Made by a program: the position numbers and the translations under genes
Notes under the pieces: generated by a model
The model's database searches: none
What the model saw: the letters and a program-made list of their open reading frames with translations, nothing else
What the model was told of the DNA's origin: nothing
DNA from: Anaerolineae bacterium
GTDB lineage: Bacteria; Chloroflexota; Anaerolineae; Aggregatilineales; UBA2796
DNA: 64,000 nucleotides
NCBI GenBank assembly: GCA_019637615.1
Contig: JAHBVJ010000009.1
Span: 163,006-227,005 of the forward strand
Reading direction: 5' to 3'
Part shown: one piece after another, positions 41,954 through 50,620 of the stretch
Numbering within the stretch: position 1 is the first letter of the stretch
Layout of the letters: each line of letters opens with the position of its first letter

Positions 41954-42907
41954 TCAGCGCAGCTTGACGATCTGTGTAGACGAAAATTGTCCCGAATGTG
42001 CCACCACTGTGAATGAATTCGGAATGAACTGCTCGATGAATGGCAAACTGGGCGCGTAGTACAAGCTCCCGCCGACGTTGAGCGACCTCAGCATCGCCAT
42101 GTATTGACGGGCGAAGGCGTCCGGCACACCATCGCGGCTGTGGTGATGAAAGATGAAGTGGTTCGAAAACGCCATGTGCGACACGATAGTGCCCCACGCC
42201 GTGACGCTAAAATCCATCTGTAACCAATCGATCTCCGTGAGGTACGGCGACGCATGAACGAGCCGATCAATGCCATAGGCATCGAGCTTGGCGGCGCGCA
42301 AATACCGCACCAATGTCCCGTGTACACCGCAGCCCACATCGAGGATTGGCTCGCTCAATGTCGCGATATCGATGTTCAACACGGACAGTTGCAGTTCGGC
42401 GGAATACTCCGCGCACATGACTTCCTTATCGATCAGCGCATCCATCTGACGGCGACCAGCGGCAAGCGTGATGACGTAGGCTTGCAGCGCCACCAGATGA
42501 TTCATCACCACGCCTTCGAAAGCGCTGCCGAAATCAGTCTCGATCATGCTCTCTAGCAGCACCAACATCTCCCGCATGTAATCCGCATATAACCTGATAA
42601 GCGCGGTTTTCTCTGGCGCTGTGAACGTGATGAATTGATTATTCTTGTAGATGAACGCTTGAATATGCAGTAGAAAATCGCGCAGCAGCCCATGTTGACT
42701 CGCCGCTTCCGTATCCGTGAGTTCGGTGCGGATCACTTCTATCACTGCCTGACGGTGATCGCGTACAAAATCGACCAATTCTGGATGCAGCGTATACACA
42801 AACTCGCGCTGCCGCCGCAGTTCCGCCAGTGGGATGCTACCATTGAGCGAGAACTGATGCTTGAGAAACTGCCGCATTGCCTCAATCGTGGTGTCGGATG
42901 GTGACAT
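41954..42907 (-). CDS. Methyltransferase-like protein with a long helical N-terminal region
   Basis: The 317-residue protein has about 190 residues of helical sequence with no recognisable domain, followed by a SAM-type Rossmann region: PILDVGCGVHGTLVRYLRAAKLDAYGIDRLV (motif I and the acidic residue of motif II). After that: IVSHMAFSNHFIFHHHSRDG and LNVGGSLYYAPSLPFIEQF, matching the later strands of class I methyltransferases. The long N-terminal helix block may be a substrate or partner-binding domain. It lies immediately before the MocR gene on the same strand. Substrate unknown. Confidence 0.65.
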   Translation of the reverse strand: MSPSDTTIEAMRQFLKHQFSLNGSIPLAELRRQREFVYTLHPELVDFVRDHRQAVIEVIRTELTDTEAASQHGLLRDFLLHIQAFIYKNNQFITFTAPEKTALIRLYADYMREMLVLLESMIETDFGSAFEGVVMNHLVALQAYVITLAAGRRQMDALIDKEVMCAEYSAELQLSVLNIDIATLSEPILDVGCGVHGTLVRYLRAAKLDAYGIDRLVHASPYLTEIDWLQMDFSVTAWGTIVSHMAFSNHFIFHHHSRDGVPDAFARQYMAMLRSLNVGGSLYYAPSLPFIEQFIPNSFTVVAHSGQFSSTQIVKLR

Positions 42908-42928
42908 AACTGCAACGATCCTTGCTGG

Positions 42929-44434
42929 CTAACGAATGAGCGTACTCAACGCCCCATGCAGCCGCGTCACGCCCTCAGCGATTGCGGCCTCGTTCACCGC
43001 CGCGAAACCGAGCATCAAGCCGTTGCTGTGCCCCGTGCCATGCCGCAAAATAGACAGCGGCATTGTCTCCACGCCCGTGTTCCATGCCCGCTGTGTCGCC
43101 TCCACATCGCTGACGCCCTCCGGTAGCCAGCCAAGCAGATGCATCCCACCATCAGTGCGCTCCAACGTCAGCAAGCCTTCCAGCCGACGCCCTTCGTCCA
43201 ACAAACAGGCTTGCCGTTCCGCGTACAGGGTGCGCATCCGGCGGATATGCCGCGCAAAGTGCCCCTCCGTGATGAATCGCGTCATCACCACCTGTTCCAA
43301 GACCGGCGGATGATCGTCCGTGATCACGCGCGCGGCGGTGAACGACTCGACCAGATCGGGCGGGACGACGAGATAACCGAGACGCAGCGCCGGAAACAGC
43401 ACCTTACTGAACGTCCCCACGTAAAGCACCCGCCCGCACGTATCCAGCCCTTGCAGCGCAGGCAGCGGACGCCCCACGAAGCGATATTCGCTGTCGTAAT
43501 CATCCTCCAGAATCCACGCATCGGCGCGTTCCGCCCATTCCAGCAGCGCCAGCCGACGCCGCAGACTCATGGTCATGCCGAGCGGATACTGATGCGACGG
43601 CGTGACGTACACCATGCGGGCGTGCGGCGCGGCCTTGATTCCAGCCTCCAGATCGATTCCCTCGCCATTGACGGGCACAGGCGTGATCTGTGCGCTTGCG
43701 CTGGTGAACGCGCCGCGCACACCGCGATAGCCGGGGTCTTCGTGCCACACTACATCGCCGGGATCGAGCAGCAGTTGTGCGGTCATGTCCAGCGCAGGCT
43801 GCGATCCCGCCACGATGATCACCTGATCGGGGCTGCACTTCACGGCGCGTGAGGCCATCAAATACGCGGCGATGGCTTCTTGCAGCGGTCGGTAGCCGGC
43901 CGGAGTGCCATACGCCAGCTGCCCGCGCGGGAGGTCACGGCTGCATTTGACCACCAGCCGATGCCACAACTCATAGGGAAACTGATCGAGCGCGGGTACA
44001 CTGTTGCGGAAAGCGCGCGGCGTATCGGGTTCACGCCGCCCCATCACGCGGCTCTGCGCTGCCGACGCCATCCGCTGCCCGCGCTGTGATAACCGCCGCT
44101 GCCTTGAGGCATGTTCCGGCGTAACATGCGGCGTGCTCCGCGCCACCAGATGATCATCCGGCAGCGAATGGCTGACGTAAGTGCCAGAACCGAGTCTGCC
44201 TTCGATATAGCCTTCCGCCAACAACTGCTCGTAGGCGACCACAACAGTCATCCGCGAGACGCCGAGTTCCGCCGCCATTGTGCGCGTGGAGGGCAGCAGC
44301 GACCCTGCCGCCAACTGCCGACTCAGGATCGCGCCGCGCAAATGATCGTATAGTTGGCGATACAATGGCGCACGCGAGTCAGGATCGATCTTCACGGCAA
44401 GCGGCGGCAGGGGCGAACGGTGAGCACTCAGCAT
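42929..44434 (-). CDS. MocR-type regulator (GntR HTH + aminotransferase-like domain, PdxR-like)
   Basis: The 501-residue regulator fuses an N-terminal GntR winged helix (PLYRQLYDHLRGAILSRQLAAGSLLPSTRTMAAELGVSRMTVVVAYEQLLAEGYIEGRLGSGTYV) to a fold-type-I PLP aminotransferase-like domain (residues ~130-490). The PLP Lys is in GTFSKVLFPALRLGY; EDDYDSEYRFVGRPLPALQGLD is the usual MocR block. Such proteins sense PLP-linked ligands and control vitamin B6 or amino-acid genes. The frame starts at 44524; the ATG at 44434 gives the typical N-terminus. It is divergent from the PaiB-like gene, with an inverted repeat in the shared region. Confidence 0.9.
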   Translation of the reverse strand: MLSAHRSPLPPLAVKIDPDSRAPLYRQLYDHLRGAILSRQLAAGSLLPSTRTMAAELGVSRMTVVVAYEQLLAEGYIEGRLGSGTYVSHSLPDDHLVARSTPHVTPEHASRQRRLSQRGQRMASAAQSRVMGRREPDTPRAFRNSVPALDQFPYELWHRLVVKCSRDLPRGQLAYGTPAGYRPLQEAIAAYLMASRAVKCSPDQVIIVAGSQPALDMTAQLLLDPGDVVWHEDPGYRGVRGAFTSASAQITPVPVNGEGIDLEAGIKAAPHARMVYVTPSHQYPLGMTMSLRRRLALLEWAERADAWILEDDYDSEYRFVGRPLPALQGLDTCGRVLYVGTFSKVLFPALRLGYLVVPPDLVESFTAARVITDDHPPVLEQVVMTRFITEGHFARHIRRMRTLYAERQACLLDEGRRLEGLLTLERTDGGMHLLGWLPEGVSDVEATQRAWNTGVETMPLSILRHGTGHSNGLMLGFAAVNEAAIAEGVTRLHGALSTLIR

Positions 44435-44443
44435 ACACGCCTC

Positions 44444-44495
44444 AAAGTGGTCTAGTTCAACTTCTGATAACTGGACATTGTGTTTATACCACTTT
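44444..44495. promoter_or_regulatory. Inverted repeat in the MocR/PaiB divergent region (candidate MocR operator)
   Basis: AAAGTGGT (44444-44451) and ACCACTTT (44488-44495) are a perfect inverted pair 36 bp apart. MocR-family GabR is known to use ATACCA elements spaced about 34 bp apart; ATACCA is present here at 44486-44491, while the left arm reads TGGTCT, so one arm is inverted. Position between the divergent genes fits control of both. Confidence 0.5.
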
Positions 44496-44536
44496 TCCGG
44501 CAAGATTGCTGCCATCAAGCGCAAGGGATAAACAGC

Positions 44537-45163
44537 ATGTACATTCCGAAGAAATTCGCGGAGACGGATATTACCGTCCTACACCAGTTTATGAGTGCCA
44601 ACAATTTCGCGGCGTTGGTCACGCATCACGACGGCGAACTATTGGCGTCACATCTGCCGTTCATGGTCGATACGACGCGCGGCGAGTACGGCGTCTTGGT
44701 GGCGCACTTGGCACGCGCCAACCCGCAGTGGAAGCACCTGACGGCTGGTAGCGAGGTCATGGTGCTGTTTCAGGGCGCGCACGCCTACATCTCGCCATCG
44801 TGGTACGAGGAGCATCCGAGCGTCCCGACGTGGAACTATACCGCTGTTCATGCGTACGGCCTCCCGCGCCTGATCGAAGATGAAACCCACATCCGCGCCA
44901 TGCTCCACGATCTGGTGGACTATCACGAGCAGTCCCGCACGCCCGCATGGGAACTCAACGCGCCGGACGACTACATGCAGCGGCAGATCAAGGCCATCGT
45001 CGCCTTCGAAATCCCGATCACGCGCCTCGAAGGTAAGTACAAACTCAGCCAGAACCGCAGCGAAGCCGATCAACAGCATGTGATCGACGCGCTCGGCAGC
45101 AGCAAGCATCCGCTGGAACGCCAGACCGCCGCCTTGATGCACGACCGAAAGCAGCATAGCTAA
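44537..45163 (+). CDS. PaiB-like FMN-binding negative transcriptional regulator
   Basis: A 208-residue split-barrel protein of the PaiB/FMN_bind_2 family. Motifs: MYIPKKFAETDITVLHQFMSANNFAALVTHHDGELLASHLPFMVD at the start, LVAHLARANPQWKHL, VLFQGAHAYISPSWYEEHPSVPTWNYTAVHAYG (the family signature) and a helical C-terminal RLEGKYKLSQNRSEADQQHVIDAL. PaiB in Bacillus affects sporulation and degradative enzyme genes. ATG at 44537 follows AAGGG. It is divergent from MocR and followed 36 bp later by a NimA-like flavoprotein. Confidence 0.85.
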   Translation: MYIPKKFAETDITVLHQFMSANNFAALVTHHDGELLASHLPFMVDTTRGEYGVLVAHLARANPQWKHLTAGSEVMVLFQGAHAYISPSWYEEHPSVPTWNYTAVHAYGLPRLIEDETHIRAMLHDLVDYHEQSRTPAWELNAPDDYMQRQIKAIVAFEIPITRLEGKYKLSQNRSEADQQHVIDALGSSKHPLERQTAALMHDRKQHS

Positions 45164-45199
45164 GAACGCCACTCACACCACGCCTAGAGAGGAATCGCC

Positions 45200-45766
45200 A
45201 TGCCCAAGGATTACGCCGTCCTGCCACCGAACACCGTCCGCCGTCCCGACCGCGAACTGACCGACGAGGAGGCCATCAAAGCGCTCCTGCATCGTGCGCC
45301 AATCGGCACGCTGGCGACGGTTTACGACGGACAGCCATTCATCAACAGCAACCTGTTCGTGTACGACGAAGCCGCGCACTGCATCTACATGCACACGGCG
45401 AAGGTGGGCCGCACCCGCGCCAACGTCGAGGCCGACGAACGGGTTTGTTTCAGCGTGAGCGAGATGGGGCGCTTGCTGCCTGCCGACGAAGCCCTCGAAT
45501 TCAGCGTCGAATACGCGGGGGTGGTCATCTTCGGAAGCGCCGCGATTGTCGAAGACTCCGCCCAAGCCACCGACGGCTTGCAGCAGTTGATGGACAAGTA
45601 CTTCCCGCACCTCAAGCCCGGTGAACACTACCGCCCGATCATGCCAGAAGAATTGGTGCGCACGTCCGTCTACCGCATTCAGATCGAGCGGTGGAGTGGC
45701 AAGCGCAAACAGGTTGGCGACGACTTCCCCGGCGCGTTCCTGTACGGGCAGTTCCCGACCGCCTAA
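45200..45766 (+). CDS. Pyridoxamine 5'-phosphate oxidase family protein (NimA-like)
   Basis: A 188-residue split-barrel flavoprotein: MPKDYAVLPPNTVRRPDRELTDEEAIKALLHRAPIGTLATVYDGQPFINSNLFVYDEAAHCIYMHTAKVGRTRANVEADERVCFSV, the layout of Pyridox_ox_2/NimA-type proteins that bind FMN or related flavins, some of which reduce nitro-compounds. The catalytic substrate is not known. AGAGAGGAATCG precedes the ATG. It probably shares an operon with the PaiB-like gene under MocR control. Confidence 0.82.
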   Translation: MPKDYAVLPPNTVRRPDRELTDEEAIKALLHRAPIGTLATVYDGQPFINSNLFVYDEAAHCIYMHTAKVGRTRANVEADERVCFSVSEMGRLLPADEALEFSVEYAGVVIFGSAAIVEDSAQATDGLQQLMDKYFPHLKPGEHYRPIMPEELVRTSVYRIQIERWSGKRKQVGDDFPGAFLYGQFPTA

Positions 45767-45777
45767 TCTAGCTGGCG

Positions 45778-46362
45778 CTACTGATTTTCCTGCGCCAACC
45801 AGCGATCCACCATCGCGCGCATGGTCGCCGTCAGCTTGCCCGCCGACTGACTCGCCGTCAACACATCCTCGATGCCCATCCATGCCCGCCGTGCGATGGT
45901 CAGGCCCGTGATCGGCTTACCAAAGTCGATCACCGCGACTAGCGCTTCCACATCCAAGCCTTCGCGCCGTGCCTCTTTGATCATCGCCAGCTCGGCAGCG
46001 CCATCCGTCAGCACATCGGTGAGCAAGACGGTCGGTTCGTTGAAGTCATACGCGCCTTCGATCTTGCCATCCAGCGGATACACCAGCATGCGTTCGGCAA
46101 GCTGACTCGCCAGCACTCCCAACGGCGTGACCGCAGGCATCGTCAATAGGTGCGTCGTGCCCGCTACTTTCACCAACGGCGCGATCTCCGCTGCCAGTGC
46201 CGCCATCACCACTGTATACGACGGCACCAACCGTAAATTGATCGAGAGCGGGGCGAAGATGCCCATTTTCCCGCGAATTTCGAATTGTCCGTATTGCACC
46301 GCGCCAATACGCAGCAAATCGCCAAAAACTTCTGCCATCACGTATAATTGCCTATCTAGCAT
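45778..46362 (-). CDS. Orotate phosphoribosyltransferase-like PRTase
   Basis: A 194-residue PRTase type-I fold. FEIRGKMGIFAPLSINLRLVPS resembles the N-terminal region of PyrE; the PRPP-binding motif is PTVLLTDVLTDGAAELAMIKEARREGLDVEALVAVIDF. The canonical motif has two acidic residues before the loop (VxxxDDVxTTGxS); here it is TDVLTDGAA, so one acidic residue is absent and the TTG is TDG. It may be an atypical OPRT-like or regulatory PRTase. The start at 46362 is uncertain; an ATG at 46338 is the alternative. It converges on the NimA-like gene. Confidence 0.65.
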   Translation of the reverse strand: MLDRQLYVMAEVFGDLLRIGAVQYGQFEIRGKMGIFAPLSINLRLVPSYTVVMAALAAEIAPLVKVAGTTHLLTMPAVTPLGVLASQLAERMLVYPLDGKIEGAYDFNEPTVLLTDVLTDGAAELAMIKEARREGLDVEALVAVIDFGKPITGLTIARRAWMGIEDVLTASQSAGKLTATMRAMVDRWLAQENQ

Positions 46363-46476
46363 TATGAGCGTTGCCTAAACAAACAGCGCCCCATTCTACG
46401 AAAACCGCCCGAAATTTGCGACAATAACGGCGCGAACGAAACTGTTGAGTTTATTAGACGCCCTAAAGCTGGAATC

Positions 46477-48327
46477 ATGCACGCCGCCAAACAACATCGC
46501 CTGACTTATCTCGACAATCGCCTGAAGCACCTCGATCAACGTGACCGCGCGCTGACCAGTTTGGTGGATCGTTTCACATGGCTGCGCTTGGCAGCCTTTT
46601 TCGGCGGCGTCGTGCTGACCATCGCTGCGTTTTACGCGGTTGGCGTGGCGGCGTTCATCGGCGTGTTCGTGCTATCGGCGGCGCTGTTCATCGTGACCAC
46701 GCTGCGGCATCAACGCCTGAGCGATGCGCTGACCCGCGTCAAACTGCTGCATCGTTATACGCAAATCCAGCAAGCCCGTATCAATCTCGCGTGGGATAAA
46801 CTCCCGCCGCCGAGCGCCTCGCCCGATCCGAAGCATCCCTTCGAGGGCGATCTCGATCTGGCGGGGGAACGGTCACTGCTGCAAATGCTCGATACAACTC
46901 TGTCTCGCAACGGCAGTGATCGGCTGCGCTCGTGGCTCACCGCTACCGAGCCATCGCTAAAAGCCGCACAGGATCGTCAAGCGTTGGTGCGGGAACTCGC
47001 GCCGCTGGACAGGCTGCGCAACAAGCTGTTTGTACGCACCTTGAGCAGCACCAAGCACTACCGCCAATGGGACGGCGACCTGCTGGAAAACTGGCTTGAT
47101 CAAGAATCATCGAGCGGATCGCTGCTCCCGATCTTGTTCGTGCTGGCGATCCTCGCCGTCATTAACGTGACGCTGTTCGTGCTGAACTTTTATGTACCTG
47201 TCCCCGGCTGGTATCGCGCGATACCCTTCATCGTCTATGTAGTGTTGTCGCTCTCGCGCATTAAGGACAGCAGCGGCCTATTCGAGAACACGGCGGGACT
47301 GCTCGATAGTCTGCGTCAACTGCAAGCCGTCCTGATCACGCTGGAAACCTTCAAATTTGGATCGCGTACCGCCTTCCGCCGTCTGTGTGAGCCATTCTTG
47401 GCCGAGTCAAGCCGCCCCTCGGTGCATCTGCGCATCGTCAGCCGCCTGATGTCCGCCGCCAGCATCCAGACCAGCCAACTCCTCTGGCTGCTGATCAACG
47501 CCGCTGTGCCGTGGGACATCACCGTAGCCTATTTCCTCCGGCGCGAGAAAGCCCGCCTTGCCGCGCTGCTGCCCGCGTGGCTGGAAGCGTGGTTCGAGAT
47601 CGACGCGCTCAACGCCCTCGCCAATTTCGCATGGCTCAACCCTGACTACACCTTCCCCACGCTGCAACCCGATGCCGCCTTCGATGGTCGTGCGCTCGGT
47701 CATCCGCTGATTCCGGCGGATCGCAAAGTCACCAACGACATTCAGATCGTGCAGCAGGGCGAAGTCGTGATCATCACTGGCTCGAACATGTCCGGCAAAA
47801 GCTCATTTCTGCGCACGTTGGGGATCAACTTATCGCTCGCCTACGCGGGCACGGTCGTGAATGCCGACTCGCTGCGCACGCCAATGTTCCGCATTTTCAC
47901 CTGCATCAAGGTTAGTGATTCGCTGGTAGACGGCTTTTCCTACTTCTATGCCGAAGTTCGCCGCCTCAAACAACTGTTGAATGCCCTCGATGCCGATCAC
48001 CCCTTGCCCTTGTTCTTCCTGATCGATGAGATTTTTCGCGGCACCAACAACCGTGAACGCCTCATCGGCAGCCGATCCTACATTCATGCGCTGGTCGGCA
48101 AGCATGGCAGCGGCCTGATCTCCACCCACGATCTCGAACTGGTACGGCTGGCGGACGAACTGCCCAACCTGCGCAACTTCCACTTTGCCGATGACGTGCG
48201 CGACGGGCAGATGACCTTTGATTATCGGCTACGCTCCGGACCCTGTCCCACCACCAACGCGCTGCGCATCATGACGCTGGAAGGGCTGCCCATCGATGAG
48301 CAAACCGCCGTTTCCAGCGCTTCCTAG
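46477..48327 (+). CDS. Membrane-anchored MutS-family ATPase
   Basis: The 616-residue protein has two hydrophobic regions: residues ~30-75 (FGGVVLTIAAFYAVGVAAFIGVFVLSAALFIVTTL) and ~207-260 (LLPILFVLAILAVINVTLFVLNFYV, then another segment). These lie around a MutS clamp-like helical region. The C-terminal MutS domain V has Walker A ITGSNMSGKSSFLRTLGINL, ALPLF-type FFLIDEIFRGTNNRERLIGS (Walker B), and ISTHDLELVRLAD. MutS mismatch and connector domains (I, II) are missing, so it belongs with the membrane-associated MutS-like proteins of uncertain function, not mismatch repair MutS. A family 2 repeat follows. Confidence 0.85.
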   Translation: MHAAKQHRLTYLDNRLKHLDQRDRALTSLVDRFTWLRLAAFFGGVVLTIAAFYAVGVAAFIGVFVLSAALFIVTTLRHQRLSDALTRVKLLHRYTQIQQARINLAWDKLPPPSASPDPKHPFEGDLDLAGERSLLQMLDTTLSRNGSDRLRSWLTATEPSLKAAQDRQALVRELAPLDRLRNKLFVRTLSSTKHYRQWDGDLLENWLDQESSSGSLLPILFVLAILAVINVTLFVLNFYVPVPGWYRAIPFIVYVVLSLSRIKDSSGLFENTAGLLDSLRQLQAVLITLETFKFGSRTAFRRLCEPFLAESSRPSVHLRIVSRLMSAASIQTSQLLWLLINAAVPWDITVAYFLRREKARLAALLPAWLEAWFEIDALNALANFAWLNPDYTFPTLQPDAAFDGRALGHPLIPADRKVTNDIQIVQQGEVVIITGSNMSGKSSFLRTLGINLSLAYAGTVVNADSLRTPMFRIFTCIKVSDSLVDGFSYFYAEVRRLKQLLNALDADHPLPLFFLIDEIFRGTNNRERLIGSRSYIHALVGKHGSGLISTHDLELVRLADELPNLRNFHFADDVRDGQMTFDYRLRSGPCPTTNALRIMTLEGLPIDEQTAVSSAS

Positions 48328-48372
48328 CGCCTTCCCGTCTTCATCGCGAACAATACTGGCGTTGAGGACGTG

Positions 48373-48515
48373 TTCTTTACTCAGCACTCAGGACTAATAG
48401 ACGACCGATAAAGAGTATGCCTATTCCCGCGTTTGTACGGACGCCTCAAGAGGCGTCCATGTGCGCTTGATAATCAGGTCTGCTCTATTGCGATTATCTA
48501 TAAGCACTTAGCACT
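48373..48515. repeat. Repeat family 2, copy downstream of the MutS-like gene (gap 48328-48638)
   Basis: CAGCACTCAGGACTAATAGA, then GGACGCCTCAAGAGGCGTCC (48439-48458; stem GGACGCCTC/GAGGCGTCC), GATAATCAGGTCT and TTATCTATAAGCACTTAGCAC. The palindrome has the same stem as at 33715-33734, with one base pair swapped (A-T to T-A). Apart from this the 311-bp gap is AT-rich and shows no ORF. Confidence 0.8.
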
Positions 48516-48638
48516 GCCTTCCCCTCACCACTTTTACGCCAAGTTTACGTAAGGTTTAGAACACGTTTAAAATGTATATCAACTATTGGGGGTCTTTCCC
48601 CCTCAAACGTGGCGTACACTGCAAGCAAAGGGGCAACT

Positions 48639-49295
48639 ATGGGGGAGCGTTCCGAGCGTAACGACCAACCAACCAGACGGCGTGGTCTAAGCGATCTACC
48701 GTTGATTGGTGGTTTCGTGCGTCAATTCCGCTTGATGCTGATACTGCTAGTGATTGCGTTTGGCTCAATGGCGGCATGTGCGCTGTTTGCGCCGTTGGCC
48801 TTCCAGAACATGATCAGCAGCATCCGTAATGCTGGCTACGATACCTACGTCTTGATCTTGGGTACACGCGGCGAAGAAGCCCTCAAAGTCATCACCTACG
48901 ATGTGGATGTGACGGCAGTGGGCAACGTGCAGCGCGACATGGGTGCGTTAGGGCTGGTCTTTGGCGAAGGCGCGACGGTGCAAGGCACGGTGCGTGTTTC
49001 GCTCGGCGCAGACCTGAAGAATAAGCAGTTCGGCGTCCTGAGCTGTGACGTAGATACCAGCACCATCCGCACGTCGGTGGGGCGGGCACCGCTGGCGGGC
49101 AGCGCCTTCGACTCCGAGCAGATTGAGCAGCAGGCGTACACGGCCTTCAAAGAGTCCGCCGCCAAGCAAGCCATCGATCAATATTGGGGCACCGCCAAAG
49201 CCCGCTTGGATCAGCAGTTCACGACGTGGGCACTGGGGCTAGATGTGCCGCGCGTCCCGACGCTGGCGGTTTGCCCGACCCTAACGAAAAAATAA
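48639..49295 (+). CDS. DUF4230 membrane protein
   Basis: A 218-residue protein with one N-terminal transmembrane helix (residues ~31-55, LMLILLVIAFGSMAACALFAPLAF) and a C-terminal extracytoplasmic domain of DUF4230 type (YDVDVTAVGNVQRDMG, TVQGTVRVSLGADLKNKQFGVLSCD, QQAYTAFKESAAKQAIDQYWGTAKARLDQQF). Function unknown. The frame extends to 48609; the ATG at 48639 follows AAGGGG. It is followed by a CoiA-like gene with a strong RBS, 74 bp downstream. Confidence 0.78.
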   Translation: MGERSERNDQPTRRRGLSDLPLIGGFVRQFRLMLILLVIAFGSMAACALFAPLAFQNMISSIRNAGYDTYVLILGTRGEEALKVITYDVDVTAVGNVQRDMGALGLVFGEGATVQGTVRVSLGADLKNKQFGVLSCDVDTSTIRTSVGRAPLAGSAFDSEQIEQQAYTAFKESAAKQAIDQYWGTAKARLDQQFTTWALGLDVPRVPTLAVCPTLTKK

Positions 49296-49369
49296 CCATA
49301 TCGCGTGCTGTGGTGTCAACGGAATTCCGCTGCATCCAGCATCAAACACATTCATGGAGGATCGCAAGC

Positions 49370-50374
49370 ATGGCGAAAATGTTCACCAACCCCGTTAGCG
49401 ATACGCAGATCAGCTATCGGTGGGCGTTGGACGCGTCAGGTCGCCCGATCCCGATTGAGGAGGCCGAACGCGGCGGCAGCTACGTTTGCCCGCTCTGCCA
49501 TAGCCAGATGATCCCGCGCTTGGGCAACCAGAATCAGCATCACTATGGGCATGAGACGCTGACCACCTGCACGCCGGAGACGGTCAACCGTGCCGTGCTG
49601 CGGCGTTGGCTGTCGATCCATCTCACGCACGCGATCAGCATCCATCGTCACGCCGAACTAGCGTGGAGCTGCCTCTATTGTGAGCATCCGCATCAGGCTG
49701 ATCTGCTGACGGACATCGTGCGCTGTGTGGAAGGTGCGCAGCTAGGTCGTCATTATGCCGACATTGCTCTCTACGATGCGGAAAATCGTCTGCGCGGCGT
49801 GATCTTGATCCAGCCAAACCTCACGCTGGAACAGGAACAGCTTTTTGTACAGGGCGAACGCTTCGTCCTGACGCTCCCGCACAGCGCTACGCCCGATCAA
49901 GGCGACTTGCTGGCGATGCTGCGTCAAGCGACGGTGCTGAATGGCACCTGTCCCGTCCTCCACCGGATGCCCAACCTCGTCCGCGACGCCGATGCCATCC
50001 GCAGCGCGCTAAAAGACTCGGTGGAGCGCTATCCGGGCTACTTCTACGGTGCCTTGGAAAGCGTCAGCGGGTTAGGGCATGTCGTCCGCATGGGTGAGGT
50101 GCCGTTGTTCATCACGCGGGATCGCTGGAAGAAGATCGTCGGGGGAGATCGCAATCAAGTCTCGCCCGGTGTCGAGGTGTTCATCCAAACATGGCAGCAC
50201 GCCGACAGCGGCACGCTATATCTCTACTTCGTGACCGCCCGCGAGACGCAAGCCATCGGTGTCCGCCGCTATAGCCCCGGCGCGATCCCCACGCTGCAAC
50301 TCGATGCCAGCATCAGCCAGCGCACGACCACCGCTTACGACATCGCGCGCCGTCTCGTCGCCAAAAACAGTTAA
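49370..50374 (+). CDS. CoiA-like protein with N-terminal zinc motif
   Basis: The 334-residue protein begins with a zinc-binding region: SYVCPLCHSQMIPRLGNQNQHHYGHE (Cys-x2-Cys ... His), as in the N-terminus of competence protein CoiA. A second CxxC (CLYC) follows, then GRHYADIALYDAENRLRGVILIQPN, which resembles a degraded restriction-endonuclease-like core where the EIQ-type residue reads LIQ. The remaining C-terminal half is not recognised. It may be a nuclease-like or nucleic-acid-binding protein. The frame begins inside the upstream gene; ATG at 49370, with GGAGG 9 bp ahead, is the likely start. Confidence 0.6.
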   Translation: MAKMFTNPVSDTQISYRWALDASGRPIPIEEAERGGSYVCPLCHSQMIPRLGNQNQHHYGHETLTTCTPETVNRAVLRRWLSIHLTHAISIHRHAELAWSCLYCEHPHQADLLTDIVRCVEGAQLGRHYADIALYDAENRLRGVILIQPNLTLEQEQLFVQGERFVLTLPHSATPDQGDLLAMLRQATVLNGTCPVLHRMPNLVRDADAIRSALKDSVERYPGYFYGALESVSGLGHVVRMGEVPLFITRDRWKKIVGGDRNQVSPGVEVFIQTWQHADSGTLYLYFVTARETQAIGVRRYSPGAIPTLQLDASISQRTTTAYDIARRLVAKNS

Positions 50375-50385
50375 ACTGCACCACT

Positions 50386-50413
50386 CCATGCCGTCGCCCA
50401 AGGCGCGGTATGG
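50386..50413 (+). terminator. Hairpin after the CoiA-like gene
   Basis: CCATGCCGTCGCC (50386-50398) pairs with GGCGCGGTATGG (50402-50413), with one bulged base and one G-T wobble. No T-run follows. It lies 12 bp after the stop. Confidence 0.5.
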
Positions 50414-50620
50414 GGTGTGCTGATCCACCCTCATTGCCACGCCGTCTAGTCCCGCCTAACCCGTTGCCCGACGCGGCGTAGACCGCAGGACTAGTGCTTA
50501 AATCCCTCGAAAGTTCCATCTCGCACGCGGGAATCATGACAATTTCTATGCTACAGTAACAGGAGGATTGTGATTTCTCACACAAAGTGAGCACTTAAGT
50601 CTGCCAACAGGTATCCCATT

